Below are positions 1-8,633 of a stretch of DNA of 64,000 nt, piece after piece. Position numbers and translations under genes: made by a program. The stretch's first letter is position 1, and every line of letters begins with the position of its first letter. The DNA comes from Streptomyces tauricus (GTDB lineage: Bacteria > Actinomycetota > Actinomycetes > Streptomycetales > Streptomycetaceae): the NCBI RefSeq assembly GCF_014650955.1, contig NZ_BMVY01000021.1:62001-126000 (forward strand), read 5' to 3'. The notes beneath the pieces are model-generated. The model was given only the letters and a program-made list of their open reading frames with translations. It was not told the origin of the DNA and searched no databases.

Positions 1-149
1 CTGCGGTCGAGGATCAGCTGGGTGACCTCTCGCTGGATCTGACTGCTCACGCGCCGCTCGCGGGTGGAGCGCGCCGGGGGAAGGGAGTTCCTGGAGTCGT
101 CGGATGCGCGCCGGTCGGGCATGCGCCGCATCGTACGCGGCAGGGACAT
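1..149 (-). CDS. FadR/GntR-family transcriptional regulator, N-terminal part (runs off the window)
   Basis: Reading the minus strand from an ATG at 149 gives an open frame to the window edge. It ends in SSQIQREVTQLILDR, the typical opening of the winged-helix domain of FadR-type GntR regulators. A GGAGG lies 11 nt upstream of this ATG; later in-frame starts are ATG 131, ATG 122 and GTG 50, so the exact start is uncertain. Only the extended N-terminus and the first helix are visible; the effector domain is outside the window. The gene is divergent from an ABC importer/aldolase operon. GntR/FadR proteins such as NanR control sialic-acid genes, so a role as local regulator of that operon is inferred from position. 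Confidence 0.7.
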   Translation of the reverse strand, partial: MSLPRTMRRMPDRRASDDSRNSLPPARSTRERRVSSQIQREVTQLILDR

Positions 150-178
150 CCCACGTCCCACCTCCGGACAGGATCCAC

Positions 179-206
179 GTCAATCCACGGTTGACCGTGC
201 GTCAAC
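179..206. promoter_or_regulatory. Candidate operator: three phased GTCAA/TTGAC half-sites
   Basis: Three half-sites alternate in orientation: GTCAAT at 179, GTTGAC at 190 and GTCAAC at 201. Their starts are exactly 11 bp apart, about one helical turn. The second and third form a perfect 6-bp inverted repeat with a 5-bp spacer. The array lies 30 bp upstream of the regulator start and about 150 bp upstream of the ABC lipoprotein gene. That is a sensible place for autoregulation and operon control by the divergent GntR protein. Binding is inferred. Confidence 0.5.
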
Positions 207-353
207 TCTGGTCGTGCCGGGCCGACATTGGTCGCACCTCTGGCAGAAACGGCATTCGTGCGCGTTCCCTTGACCGCCCCCACGCCCCCTCTTATCGTCA
301 CGCTGCACCTATGACGTAGGACGTCGTATCTCCCACTCCTTGCTGGAGGAACC

Positions 354-1982
354 GTGCGCGACGCGACCCCCGCACCGGCGCTGCACCGCCGGTCGTTCCT
401 GAAGTACACCGGCGCGCTCGGCGCCGCCGCCACGATCGCCTCCACGCTCTCCGCCTGCTCCTCGGGCCCGGAGTCCACGAACGAGACGGGCGGCGAGGGC
501 GAGGGCGCCGACCGGACGCTCACCGCGGTCATCGGCTACGGCAACGACCAGAGCTGGGACCCGCTGATGACGGCCTCCGCCTTCGCCATGGCCGGCAACC
601 ACCACGTCTACGAGGGGCTGCTCGACACCGACCCGATCAGCCGTGAGCCGTACGCGGCGCTGGCGACCGCCATCCCGGCGGATCTCCAGGCGACCACCTG
701 GAAGTTCACGCTGCGGGAAGGCGCGAAGTGGCACGACGGGCAGCCCGTCACCGCCGACGACGTGGTCTTCACCTACGACCGCGTACTCGATCCGAAGACG
801 ACGACCCTCGCCACGAACTTCTTCGCGTCCTGGCTGAAGGAGGTGAAGAAGGTCGACGACACCTCGGTGGAACTCATTCTCAAGTTCCCGTTCCCGGACG
901 GGGCGCAGCGGCTCACGCTCGCGAAGATCATGCCGAAGCACGTGTTCGGCACGGCGGGTGCGCTGGACGAGGCGACAACGGGAAAGGCGGTCGGCTCGGG
1001 CCCTTATCGGCAGACCGCCCACCACCCGAAGTCCAACACCACCTTCGCCGCGTTCGCCGACTACAACGGGCCGCGAAAGGCCGCGTTCAAGAAGATGAAC
1101 TGGCTGACGATAGTGGATGCCGCGCCGCGGGTGGCGAAGATCTCCGGTTCGAGCGCGGGCGCGCAGATCTCGGACAACATCCCGTACGCCAATATCTCCC
1201 AGCTGGAGAAGGGCGGCCTGAAGGTCGAGGGCGGGGCGGGCATGAACCACCTGTTCCTCCTCTTCAACATCGCCCACAAACCCTTCGACGACGTACGGGT
1301 GCGGCAGGCGCTGCATTACGCGATCGACAAGGAGAAAATGATCCAGGCCGCGCTGCGCGGGCACGGAAAGGCGGCCTCGTCGTTCCTCAACGAGGGCAAT
1401 CCGACGTACCGCAGGGCGAAGCCCGTCTACGACTACGACCCGGACAAGGCCAAGGCGCTCCTGAAGGCCGCCGGGGTCAGCGGGCTGAAGGTCACGCTGA
1501 TGGCGGTCAACGTGAGCTGGATCGTGGACTGTCTGCCGACGGTCAAGGCGTCCTGGGACGCGATCGGCGTCGAGACGACGCTCGAACCGCAGGAGACGGC
1601 CGCGCTCTTCACGAAGCTCGACCAGAAGAAGGACTTCCAGGTCGTCGCCGCCGCGTCCAACCCGAACCAGTTCGGGCTCGACGCGGATCTGATCATGCAT
1701 TACAACTACGGGCCCGGGAACACCTGGATGCGCTATGCGCGCTGGGAGGGGAGTTCTGTGGCCAAGGACCTCTTCAAGCGGATGGACGCGGCTACGCGGG
1801 AGCCGGACGCCGAGCGGAAGAAGACGATGACTCAGGACTACATCGATGTCGTCGCCGAGAACGCGGTGATCTATCCGGTGGTGCACAACGAATTGATCAC
1901 CGCGTGGGACGCGAAGGATCTTTCGGGTGTTCGGGCGCAGCCGTACCCGGGGATAAACGTACTTCAGGCGAAGTGGGTCTAG
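354..1982 (+). CDS. ABC transporter substrate-binding lipoprotein, SBP_bac_5 (peptide/nickel/opine) family; probable sialic-acid binder
   Basis: A 542-residue extracytoplasmic solute receptor. The N-terminus has a twin-arginine motif (RRSFLK, residues 12-17), a hydrophobic stretch and a lipobox LSAC with acceptor Cys35, so it is probably a Tat-exported lipoprotein. The mature part has family 5 features such as WKFTLREGAKWHDGQPVTADD. The GTG start follows GGAGGA with a short 3-nt spacer. It is the first gene of a tightly packed operon of permease, fused permease-ATPase, ATPase and lyase-type aldolase. Family 5 receptors usually bind peptides, but the SatA/SiaE sialic-acid receptors belong here too. 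The neighbouring aldolase and sialidase make sialic acid the best guess; the ligand is not readable from sequence. Confidence 0.88.
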   Translation: MRDATPAPALHRRSFLKYTGALGAAATIASTLSACSSGPESTNETGGEGEGADRTLTAVIGYGNDQSWDPLMTASAFAMAGNHHVYEGLLDTDPISREPYAALATAIPADLQATTWKFTLREGAKWHDGQPVTADDVVFTYDRVLDPKTTTLATNFFASWLKEVKKVDDTSVELILKFPFPDGAQRLTLAKIMPKHVFGTAGALDEATTGKAVGSGPYRQTAHHPKSNTTFAAFADYNGPRKAAFKKMNWLTIVDAAPRVAKISGSSAGAQISDNIPYANISQLEKGGLKVEGGAGMNHLFLLFNIAHKPFDDVRVRQALHYAIDKEKMIQAALRGHGKAASSFLNEGNPTYRRAKPVYDYDPDKAKALLKAAGVSGLKVTLMAVNVSWIVDCLPTVKASWDAIGVETTLEPQETAALFTKLDQKKDFQVVAAASNPNQFGLDADLIMHYNYGPGNTWMRYARWEGSSVAKDLFKRMDAATREPDAERKKTMTQDYIDVVAENAVIYPVVHNELITAWDAKDLSGVRAQPYPGINVLQAKWV

Positions 1983-2079
1983 AGGCCGCGCGGAAAGTGC
2001 GGGTCCGTTGTGGCCGGACACGCTGCATCCGGCCATTCGAATCGGTATCGCCAGTGGCGGCGAGGAGACACAGGTAACC

Positions 2080-3042
2080 GTGGTCGCGGTCTTCAGAATT
2101 CTGATCCGGCGGATCGTTCTGCTTGTTCCGTTGATGCTCGGGATCATCATGTTCGTGTTCATCGTGATGCGGTTCTCGGACAGCGATCCGGCGTCCGCGT
2201 ACTTCCAGGGCGCGAACCCGACCGAGCAGCAATTGCACGACTTCAGGGAGCGCAACGGACTGCTGGACCCGTTCATCGTGCGGTACTTCGACTTCGTCGG
2301 GGATCTGCTCCGGGGTGACATGGGAGTCAGCGCGCTGACCAGGGCCCCGGTCGTCGACCAGGTCACCACCGCGCTGCCGCTCACCATGCAGCTGACCTTC
2401 CTGGGCCTGGGCATCGCGGTGGTGCTGGCGCTGCTCGGCGGGGTCACCGCCGCGATCTACCGGGACCGCTTCCCCGACCAGCTGATCCGGGTCGTCTCGC
2501 TGACGGGGGTCGCGGCGCCCGGCTTCTGGCTGGCGCTGCTGATGATCCAGTACCTCGCCGTGGACGCGGGCTGGTTCCCGACCAGCGGATACGTCAATCC
2601 GGCCGACTCGTTGACCGGCTGGCTGAAGACCATGACGCTGCCCGCGCTTGCCCTGTCGCTGCCGGTCGCCGCCCAGCTCACCCGGATCGTCCGCACGGCC
2701 GTGGTGGAGGAGCTGGACCGGGACTACGTACGCACCGCGATCGGCAGCGGGCTGCCGCCGGTGGTCGTGGTCGGCCGGAACGTGCTGCGCAACGCCCTGA
2801 TGAACCCGCTGACCGTGCTGGGGCTGCGCGTCGGCTATCTGCTCGGCGGGGCGGTCGTCATCGAGACGATCTTCAACCTGCCGGGGATGGGAAAGCTCAT
2901 GATCGACGCCGTGAAGAACGGTGATCCGGCCGTCGTGCAGGGCGGCGTCCTGACGATCGCCTTCGGGTTCGTCATCGTGAACCTCTTCATCGACATCCTC
3001 TATCTGCTGGTCAACCCGCGTCTGAGGAGTGCCGAGGCATGA
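2080..3042 (+). CDS. ABC transporter permease, DppB/OppB type
   Basis: About 320 residues with the BPD_transp_1 fold. The first transmembrane helix is near residues 5-30, and the EAA loop region (RTAVVEELDRDYVRTA) comes before the last membrane segments. The profile is that of the first permease of a peptide/nickel-type importer. GTG 2080 was chosen because it immediately precedes the cytoplasmic FRILIRRI stretch and the first helix, with GAGGAG 12 nt upstream. An in-frame GTG at 2008 would add 24 residues unlike the family. Its stop overlaps the start of the next gene (ATGA), indicating translational coupling. It would form the membrane channel together with the permease half of the downstream fused protein. 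Confidence 0.88.
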   Translation: MVAVFRILIRRIVLLVPLMLGIIMFVFIVMRFSDSDPASAYFQGANPTEQQLHDFRERNGLLDPFIVRYFDFVGDLLRGDMGVSALTRAPVVDQVTTALPLTMQLTFLGLGIAVVLALLGGVTAAIYRDRFPDQLIRVVSLTGVAAPGFWLALLMIQYLAVDAGWFPTSGYVNPADSLTGWLKTMTLPALALSLPVAAQLTRIVRTAVVEELDRDYVRTAIGSGLPPVVVVGRNVLRNALMNPLTVLGLRVGYLLGGAVVIETIFNLPGMGKLMIDAVKNGDPAVVQGGVLTIAFGFVIVNLFIDILYLLVNPRLRSAEA

Positions 3043-5057
3043 TGCTGATGTACCGGAAGCGGCTCACCGACGCGCTCTCCCTGCCCGGCGTCCGCCTCAA
3101 GGGGTTCACCCGGCTGCCCCTGATGTCCGGGATCGCCGTCGTCGTCATCGGGGTCGTCGTCCTCACGGCGCTGCTGGCCCCGCTCATCGCCCCGCACGAC
3201 CCGCTCGAACAGTTCCCGCGGATCGACGAGGGCCACGGCGAGGGCGCGCCCTCGGGCGACCACTGGATGGGCCAGGACAGCCTCGGCCGGGACATCCTCA
3301 GCCGGTTGATGTACGGGGCCCGCTGGTCCCTGGCCATCGGCCTCGGCGCGACCGGTCTCGCGCTGGTCGTGGGCGCGGTCATCGGCGCGATCGCGGCGAC
3401 CTCCCGCAAGGCCCTGGACGAGACGCTGATGCGCGGCCTGGACATCGTCATGGCGTTCCCGGGCATCGCGCTCGCGGCCGTCTTCGTCGCGGTGTTCGGC
3501 GGCGGCATCCCGATCCTCATCGGCGCGATCGCGTTCCTGTACATGCCGCCGATGGCCCGGGTCGTACGGGCCAACGTGATGGCCCAGTACGGCGAGGACT
3601 ACGTGACCGCCGAGCGGGTCATCGGAGCGCGCACCCCGCACATCGTGTGGCGGCACGTCGCCATCAACTGCGCCGCCCCGGTCCTGGTCTTCTGCACGGT
3701 GCAGGTCGCCGAGGCGATCGTCTTCGAGGCGTCGCTGTCCTTCATCGGCGCGGGTGTCAGGCCGCCCGACCCGTCCTGGGGCAGTGTCATCGCGGACGGC
3801 AAGAACATGGTGCTGACCGGCGGCTGGTGGGCGACCGTGTTCCCGGGCCTGCTGATGCTGGTCACCGTGCTCTCCCTGAACATCCTCTCCGAGGGCGTCT
3901 CGGACGCGTGGGCGGCGCCCGCGGCCCGGGACGTGTCGGCGCGCGAGGAGGAGGACCGTCTTGAGGCCCCCGAGCCCGGCAGCGGGAAGGTCCTTGAGCT
4001 GCCGGGCCTGACCGAGGCGGCCCGGCGGCTGCGCGGCCGGGCCCGCCCCCTGCCCCAGGGGCAGCAGCCGGTGCTGAGCGTCGAGAACCTGGCCATCGGT
4101 TTCGACGCCCGCCACGGCGGTGTGGACATCGTCGACGGCATCAGTTTCGACGTACAGCCCGGTGAAGTCCTGGGTCTGGTCGGTGAGTCCGGCTGCGGCA
4201 AGTCGCTGACCGCGCTCACGGTGATGGGCCTGGAGCCGAAGGGCGCGCGGGTCCGCGGCCAGGTGCGGTTCAACCAGCGGCAGCTGGTCGGCGAGCCGAT
4301 GAGCGTACGGCGCAAACTCCTCGGCCACGAGATGGCGATGATCTACCAGGACGCCCTGTCCTCGCTGAACCCGGCGATGACGGTCCGCTCCCAGCTCAAA
4401 CAGGTGATCAGAAGGGGCGGCACCCGCACGGGCACCGAACTCCTCGAACTGGTCGGCCTCGACCCGGAGCGCACCCTGCGCAGCTACCCGCACGAGCTGT
4501 CCGGCGGCCAGCGCCAGCGCGTACTGATCGCGATGGCACTCTCCCGCGACCCCAAGCTGATCGTCGCCGACGAACCGACGACCGCCCTCGACGTCACCGT
4601 GCAGGCGCAGATCATAGAGCTGCTGCTGCGCCTGCGGACCGAGCTGGACTTCGCGCTCGTCCTCGTCTCGCACGACCTGGCGCTCGTCGCGGACGTCACC
4701 GACCGGGTGGTCGTCATGTACGGCGGCCAGATCGTCGAGTCGGGCGTGACCGCGGACCTCGTGGAGTCGCCGTCCCACCACTACACGCGCGGCCTCCTCG
4801 GCAGCGTCCTGTCGCTGGAGTCGGCGGCCGAACGGATGACGCAGGTCAAGGGGGTCGTGCCGTCCCCGGCGGACTTCCCGGCGGGCTGCCGGTTCGCCGA
4901 CCGCTGCCCGATGGCCACGGAGGTGTGCCGGACGACGGCTCCGCGCCTGGCGGGCCCGCCCGGCCACCACGAGGTCGCCTGCCACCACCCGGCGATCGTT
5001 CTGACGCCCACCACGACCACGGCCGGCCCGGCCGAGCCGACGGAAGCGAGGCCGTGA
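3039..5057 (+). CDS. Fused ABC permease (DppC type) and ATP-binding protein (DppD type)
   Basis: A 672-residue fusion. Residues 1-300 are a DppC-like permease (N-terminal helix with GIAVVVIGVVVLTALLAPLI, then GQDSLGRDILSR and the EAA loop). After a charged linker of about 45 residues comes a complete ABC ATPase with Walker A GESGCGKS, signature LSGGQRQR, Walker B LIVADEP and an H-loop in VLVSHDLAL. The C-terminus has the Cys-containing oligopeptide-ATPase tail (CRFADRCPM). The frame is continuous, so this is a genuine fusion. Such fusions occur in actinobacterial peptide-type importers, including ones described for sialic acid (from memory). It overlaps the upstream stop by ATGA and is followed one base later by the second ATPase. 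Confidence 0.92.
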   Translation: MMLMYRKRLTDALSLPGVRLKGFTRLPLMSGIAVVVIGVVVLTALLAPLIAPHDPLEQFPRIDEGHGEGAPSGDHWMGQDSLGRDILSRLMYGARWSLAIGLGATGLALVVGAVIGAIAATSRKALDETLMRGLDIVMAFPGIALAAVFVAVFGGGIPILIGAIAFLYMPPMARVVRANVMAQYGEDYVTAERVIGARTPHIVWRHVAINCAAPVLVFCTVQVAEAIVFEASLSFIGAGVRPPDPSWGSVIADGKNMVLTGGWWATVFPGLLMLVTVLSLNILSEGVSDAWAAPAARDVSAREEEDRLEAPEPGSGKVLELPGLTEAARRLRGRARPLPQGQQPVLSVENLAIGFDARHGGVDIVDGISFDVQPGEVLGLVGESGCGKSLTALTVMGLEPKGARVRGQVRFNQRQLVGEPMSVRRKLLGHEMAMIYQDALSSLNPAMTVRSQLKQVIRRGGTRTGTELLELVGLDPERTLRSYPHELSGGQRQRVLIAMALSRDPKLIVADEPTTALDVTVQAQIIELLLRLRTELDFALVLVSHDLALVADVTDRVVVMYGGQIVESGVTADLVESPSHHYTRGLLGSVLSLESAAERMTQVKGVVPSPADFPAGCRFADRCPMATEVCRTTAPRLAGPPGHHEVACHHPAIVLTPTTTTAGPAEPTEARP

Positions 5058-5058
5058 C

Positions 5059-6159
5059 GTGAGCGGACCAGTCACCCCCCTGGTGGAACTCGACGACGTG
5101 CACGTCGTCCACAAGGCGCGCACCGGCGGCCTGTTCTCCCGCGACCGGGTGTACGCCCTGACGGGCGCCGGTCTCACCATCGCGCCCGGCGAGACGGTGG
5201 GCGTCGTCGGCGAGTCCGGCTGCGGCAAGTCGACGCTCGCCAAGGTCCTGGTGGGCGTGCAGAAGCCGACCTCCGGGACGGTGTCCCTGCGGGGCGGCGA
5301 CCTGTGGACGATGGCCCCGGCGCTGCGCCGGACGACGGTGGGCGCGGGCACCGGCATGATCTTCCAGGACCCGTCGACGGCCCTGAACCGCCGGCTGACG
5401 GTACGGCAGATCCTGCGCGACCCCCTCGATGTGCACCGGCGGGGCACGCCCGCGCAACGGGACGACCGGGTACGCGAGTTGATGTCCCTGGTCGGACTCC
5501 CCCGGGCACTGGCGGACGGCCTCCCCGGCCAGCTCTCCGGCGGTCAGCGCCAGCGGGTCGCCATCGCGCGGGCACTGGCCCTCGACCCGGACCTGGTGGT
5601 CGCCGACGAACCGACGAGCGCGCTGGACGTCTCGGTCCGCGCCCAGATCCTCAACCTCCTCCTCGACCTGAAGGAACGGCTCGGCCTGGCCCTGGTCTTC
5701 GTCAGCCACGACATCCAGACCGTACGGAGGATGAGCGACCGCGTCATCACGATGTACCTCGGCCGGATCGTCGAGGAGTCCCCGGCCGACGAGGTGACCG
5801 ACCGGTCCCGGCACCCGTACACCCGGGCCCTCTTCTCGGCGACGCCCGGTCTGCTGGACCCCATCGACCCGATCCCGCTCGTCGGCCCCGTCCCGTCGGC
5901 CACCCGCCCGCCGAGCGGCTGCCCCTTCCGGACGCGCTGCTGGAAGGCGGACGGGGTGTGCGCCGAGACGATGCCCGGCTTCGCGGCCGCGTCGACCCCC
6001 GGGCACCGCTTCCGCTGCCACCATCCTGTGGAGGACGGCCTGTCGACCCGCGACCTGGTCGCCCAGGCGGTCACCGCCGTACCGGAGGCGACGGCCCTGG
6101 CCATCACTCCCGCCGCCACTCCCGCCGCCGCTCCGGCCGACCTTCCGAAGGAGCCTTGA
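5059..6159 (+). CDS. ABC transporter ATP-binding protein, DppF/OppF type
   Basis: A 366-residue stand-alone ATPase that would pair with the ATPase half of the upstream fusion. Visible motifs are Walker A GESGCGKST, Q-loop MIFQDPSTALNRR, signature LSGGQRQRVAIARAL, Walker B LVVADEPTSALD and the switch His in VFVSHDIQ. The oligo_HPY-type tail carries paired Cys (CPFRTRCW). The C-terminal 40 residues are Ala/Pro rich. GTG 5059 starts one base after the preceding stop, and the TGA overlaps the aldolase ATG (ATGA). This fixes it as part of a single transcription unit with the lipoprotein, permease and lyase-type aldolase. Confidence 0.9.
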   Translation: MSGPVTPLVELDDVHVVHKARTGGLFSRDRVYALTGAGLTIAPGETVGVVGESGCGKSTLAKVLVGVQKPTSGTVSLRGGDLWTMAPALRRTTVGAGTGMIFQDPSTALNRRLTVRQILRDPLDVHRRGTPAQRDDRVRELMSLVGLPRALADGLPGQLSGGQRQRVAIARALALDPDLVVADEPTSALDVSVRAQILNLLLDLKERLGLALVFVSHDIQTVRRMSDRVITMYLGRIVEESPADEVTDRSRHPYTRALFSATPGLLDPIDPIPLVGPVPSATRPPSGCPFRTRCWKADGVCAETMPGFAAASTPGHRFRCHHPVEDGLSTRDLVAQAVTAVPEATALAITPAATPAAAPADLPKEP

Positions 6160-7094
6160 TGACCCTTCCCGCCCCGCTGACCGGTGTCGTACCGCCCGTC
6201 TGCACGCCCCTGACACCGGACCGCGAGGTGGACGTCCCCTCACTGATCCGACTGGTCGACCATCTGCTGGAGGCCGGGGTGGACGGCCTGTTCGTCCTCG
6301 GCACGTCCTCCGAGGCGGCGTACCTGACGGACCGCCAACGGCGCCTGGTCGTCGAGACGGTCGTCGGCCATGTGGCGGGCGGGGTGTCCGTCCTCGCTGG
6401 CGCCATCGACATGACGACCCCGCGCGTCCTCGACCACGTCCGGTACGTCACGGACGCGGGCGCCGACGCCGTGGTCGTGACGGCGCCCTTCTACACGCGC
6501 ACGCATCCGGCGGAGATCGCCCGCCACTACCGTCTCGTCGCCGCCCGTTCGCCGGTGCCCGTCTTCGCGTACGACCTGCCGGTCGCCGTCCACTCCAAGC
6601 TGGGCGCGGACCTCGTCCTCGAACTGGCGGCCGACGGGACGCTGGCCGGGCTCAAGGACTCCAGCGGGGACGAGGGCGGGTTCCGGGCGGTCGTGACCGG
6701 GGCCCGGGCGCACCCCGGCGTCACCGGTTTCAGCGTGCTGACCGGGTCCGAGCTGGTCGTCGACTCCGCGCTCGCGATGGGGGCGGACGGGGCGGTGCCG
6801 GGGCTCGCGAACGTCGACCCCGCCGGGTACGTCCGGCTGTACCGGCTGTGCCGTGCGGGCGAGTGGGCGCTCGCCCGGGCCGAACAGGAGCGGCTGTGTT
6901 CGCTGTTCGGGATGGTGCGGGTGGGGGACGGGGGGCGGATGGGCGGTTCCTCGGCGGCGCTGGGGGCGTTCAAGGCGGCGCTGCAGTTGCGAGGGGTCAT
7001 CGCCTGCGCGGCCATGGCGGAGCCCCAGATCCCGCTGTCCGCGGAGGAGGTCGGAGGGGTCGGCAAGTTCCTGGCGGGGGCGGGCTTGTCGTAG
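6159..7094 (+). CDS. nanA: DHDPS/N-acetylneuraminate lyase family aldolase (probable sialic acid lyase)
   Basis: A 311-residue class I aldolase of the DapA/NanA superfamily. The Schiff-base lysine is K166 in GLKDSSG, and the catalytic tyrosine is Y138 in FAYDLP. This numbering is close to the Tyr137/Lys165 known for E. coli N-acetylneuraminate lyase. The carboxylate-binding loop reads GTSSEA (residues 48-53), differing from the GTTGE of true DHDPS. Translation is coupled to the upstream ATPase gene (ATGA). Placement with an importer, a GntR regulator and a sialidase favours cleavage of imported Neu5Ac into N-acetylmannosamine and pyruvate. KDG or other 2-keto acid aldolase activity cannot be excluded, so the symbol is tentative. 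Confidence 0.72.
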   Translation: MTLPAPLTGVVPPVCTPLTPDREVDVPSLIRLVDHLLEAGVDGLFVLGTSSEAAYLTDRQRRLVVETVVGHVAGGVSVLAGAIDMTTPRVLDHVRYVTDAGADAVVVTAPFYTRTHPAEIARHYRLVAARSPVPVFAYDLPVAVHSKLGADLVLELAADGTLAGLKDSSGDEGGFRAVVTGARAHPGVTGFSVLTGSELVVDSALAMGADGAVPGLANVDPAGYVRLYRLCRAGEWALARAEQERLCSLFGMVRVGDGGRMGGSSAALGAFKAALQLRGVIACAAMAEPQIPLSAEEVGGVGKFLAGAGLS

Positions 7095-7106
7095 CCGTTT
7101 CTACTC

Positions 7107-7286
7107 CCGCCCCCGCCGCCCCTACCCGTTCCCGTCACGCATGGGGGCTGCGCCCCCTCGCCCCCTTGTCCTCAAACGCCGGACAGGCTGAAGGATTAGC
7201 CTCTCCGGCGTTTGAGGAGCGGGGGTTCGGGGGCAGCGCCCCCGAGTCGTGGACGGGAACGGGTAGGGGCGGCGGGGGCGGGGAAA
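7107..7286. repeat. Nested long inverted repeat between convergent genes (bidirectional terminator; dispersed family A)
   Basis: The core is a perfect 14-bp stem (7169-7182 with 7205-7218, TCCTCAAACGCCGG and its complement). Outside it are imperfectly paired arms: GGGGCTGCGCCCCC near 7144 against GGGGGCAGCGCCCC near 7230, and ACCCGTTCCCGTC near 7124 against GACGGGAACGGGT near 7254. The whole 180 bp can fold on itself between the 3' ends of the aldolase and sialidase genes. A near copy lies at 43568-43735 and a degraded one near 57130-57290. This looks like the dispersed terminator-associated repeat common in Streptomyces. Confidence 0.85.
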
Positions 7287-7290
7287 AGCC

Positions 7291-8505
7291 CTACAGGTCT
7301 GCCACGTTCACCCGCCGGAAGGTGATCGTCTCGTACGGGCCCGTCGTGCCCGTTTCGTACAGCACCCCCACCCGCCCCCCACCCAACTGCACCAGATCCG
7401 AATACGCCGCCCGCCACCCGGACAACGTCAGAGCCTTCGTGAAGCTCCCCCCGCCGTCCCCGCTCCGCCACACCGCCATCGCCTGCCGAGCGGTCGGCAC
7501 GGACGGCCCCGAGAACAGCAGCGGAGCCCCCGCACGCCCCCGTACCTGCAGCACACTCCCCTGCACGACCGGCACGTCGGACAGCGTCGCCTGCACCCGG
7601 AAGGGCCGGTCGAGCGTGACACCCCCGTCACTGGAGTAGCTGTCGAGCCGGTTCCCGGGACTGCTCCCGTTCTGGTCCCGCGAGCTGAAGTACAGCCGCC
7701 CGTCGGGCAGTTGCGCCACGGCACTCTCGTTCGCGTTGTCGACCCCGTCGTACGAGTCGTCCACGAACCCGATCCGCCACGACACCCCGCCGTCGTCGCT
7801 GTAGAGGGCGTGCGCCCCGTAGTACCTGGCCTCCTGCCCGGTGTCGGCGGAGCCGTCCGGCGGCGCGGCCGAGTGGTTGGCGGGCACGACGAGCCGCCCG
7901 GCGTGCGGCCCCCGGGTCAGCGCGACCGCGTGCCCGGGCCCGGTGGCGTACCACCGCCAGCCCGGCAGCTTCACGGCGGCGGTGATCTCCCGGGGCGCCC
8001 CGAAGCGCCGCCCGTCGTCCCGGCTCGTCTGCACGAAGACCCGCCGGCTCTGCCCGGCCGTGACCTCGCCCCGCATTATCTGCGCCTCGGTCACCGCGCC
8101 GCTGTTGTAGGACGTGAGGAGGACGACCTTCCCGGTACGGGGATCGACCACGGGCGCGGGGTTGCCGCGGGTGTCGCCGTCACCGGCCGCGACGACGGTC
8201 AGCGGCCCCCACGTGCAGCCGCCGTCGCCCGACCGTCTGAGGACGACGTCGATGTTGCCGGTGTCCCCGGCGCCGTTGTGTCTGCCCTCGGCGAAGGCGA
8301 GCACCGTGCCGGCCCTGGTGGTGACGGTGGCGGGGATGCGGTACGTGTCGTAGCCGCTCTCCCCGGCCGTGAAGGGGACGGAGGAGACGCATCCCCGCGC
8401 GGGGCGTTCGGCCGCGTCCGCGGGCCCGGGGGACGCGAGCGCGGCGGCGAGTCCGGCGACGACGGCAGCGAGGGCGCTCGGACGAAGACAGCTCTTTATG
8501 GACAC
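7291..8505 (-). CDS. Secreted exo-alpha-sialidase (neuraminidase, GH33-like)
   Basis: 404 residues with a Sec signal peptide (residues 1-31, ending PADA|AE). The mature part is a six-bladed sialidase. Features include the RIP motif (YRIPATV), several Asp boxes (SGDGGCTWG, SDDGGVSWR, SSDGGVTLD, SGDGGGSF), an acidic residue in NANESAVAQ, an arginine in YFSSRDQ, and the C-terminal YSDLVQLGGGR plus VLYETG region that carries the nucleophilic tyrosine. GTG 8505 has AGGGTGAG 6 nt upstream. It would release terminal sialic acids outside the cell. It is convergent with the importer-aldolase operon, which completes a release-import-cleavage pathway. Confidence 0.92.
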   Translation of the reverse strand: MSIKSCLRPSALAAVVAGLAAALASPGPADAAERPARGCVSSVPFTAGESGYDTYRIPATVTTRAGTVLAFAEGRHNGAGDTGNIDVVLRRSGDGGCTWGPLTVVAAGDGDTRGNPAPVVDPRTGKVVLLTSYNSGAVTEAQIMRGEVTAGQSRRVFVQTSRDDGRRFGAPREITAAVKLPGWRWYATGPGHAVALTRGPHAGRLVVPANHSAAPPDGSADTGQEARYYGAHALYSDDGGVSWRIGFVDDSYDGVDNANESAVAQLPDGRLYFSSRDQNGSSPGNRLDSYSSDGGVTLDRPFRVQATLSDVPVVQGSVLQVRGRAGAPLLFSGPSVPTARQAMAVWRSGDGGGSFTKALTLSGWRAAYSDLVQLGGGRVGVLYETGTTGPYETITFRRVNVADL

Positions 8506-8633
8506 GGCTCACCCTTACCAAGACATGGGACGTGGGATGTCGGCGGTGAAACTAGTGCGCCCCGAGGGACAGGGCAATGCCCCTGCACTCACCGGAGTCA
8601 CTGCCGGGAGTCACCGCCGGGAGTCGAGGCGGC

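Noticed and set aside
309..2447. Long minus-strand frame opposite the ABC lipoprotein and permease genes
   Set aside because: Arg/Pro-rich shadow of the plus-strand genes, typical of GC-rich DNA; the plus-strand frames carry clear Tat/lipobox and permease motifs.
3000..5447. 815-residue minus-strand frame opposite the fused ABC protein
   Set aside because: Opposite-strand shadow; no domain motifs, while the plus-strand frame has complete ABC signatures.
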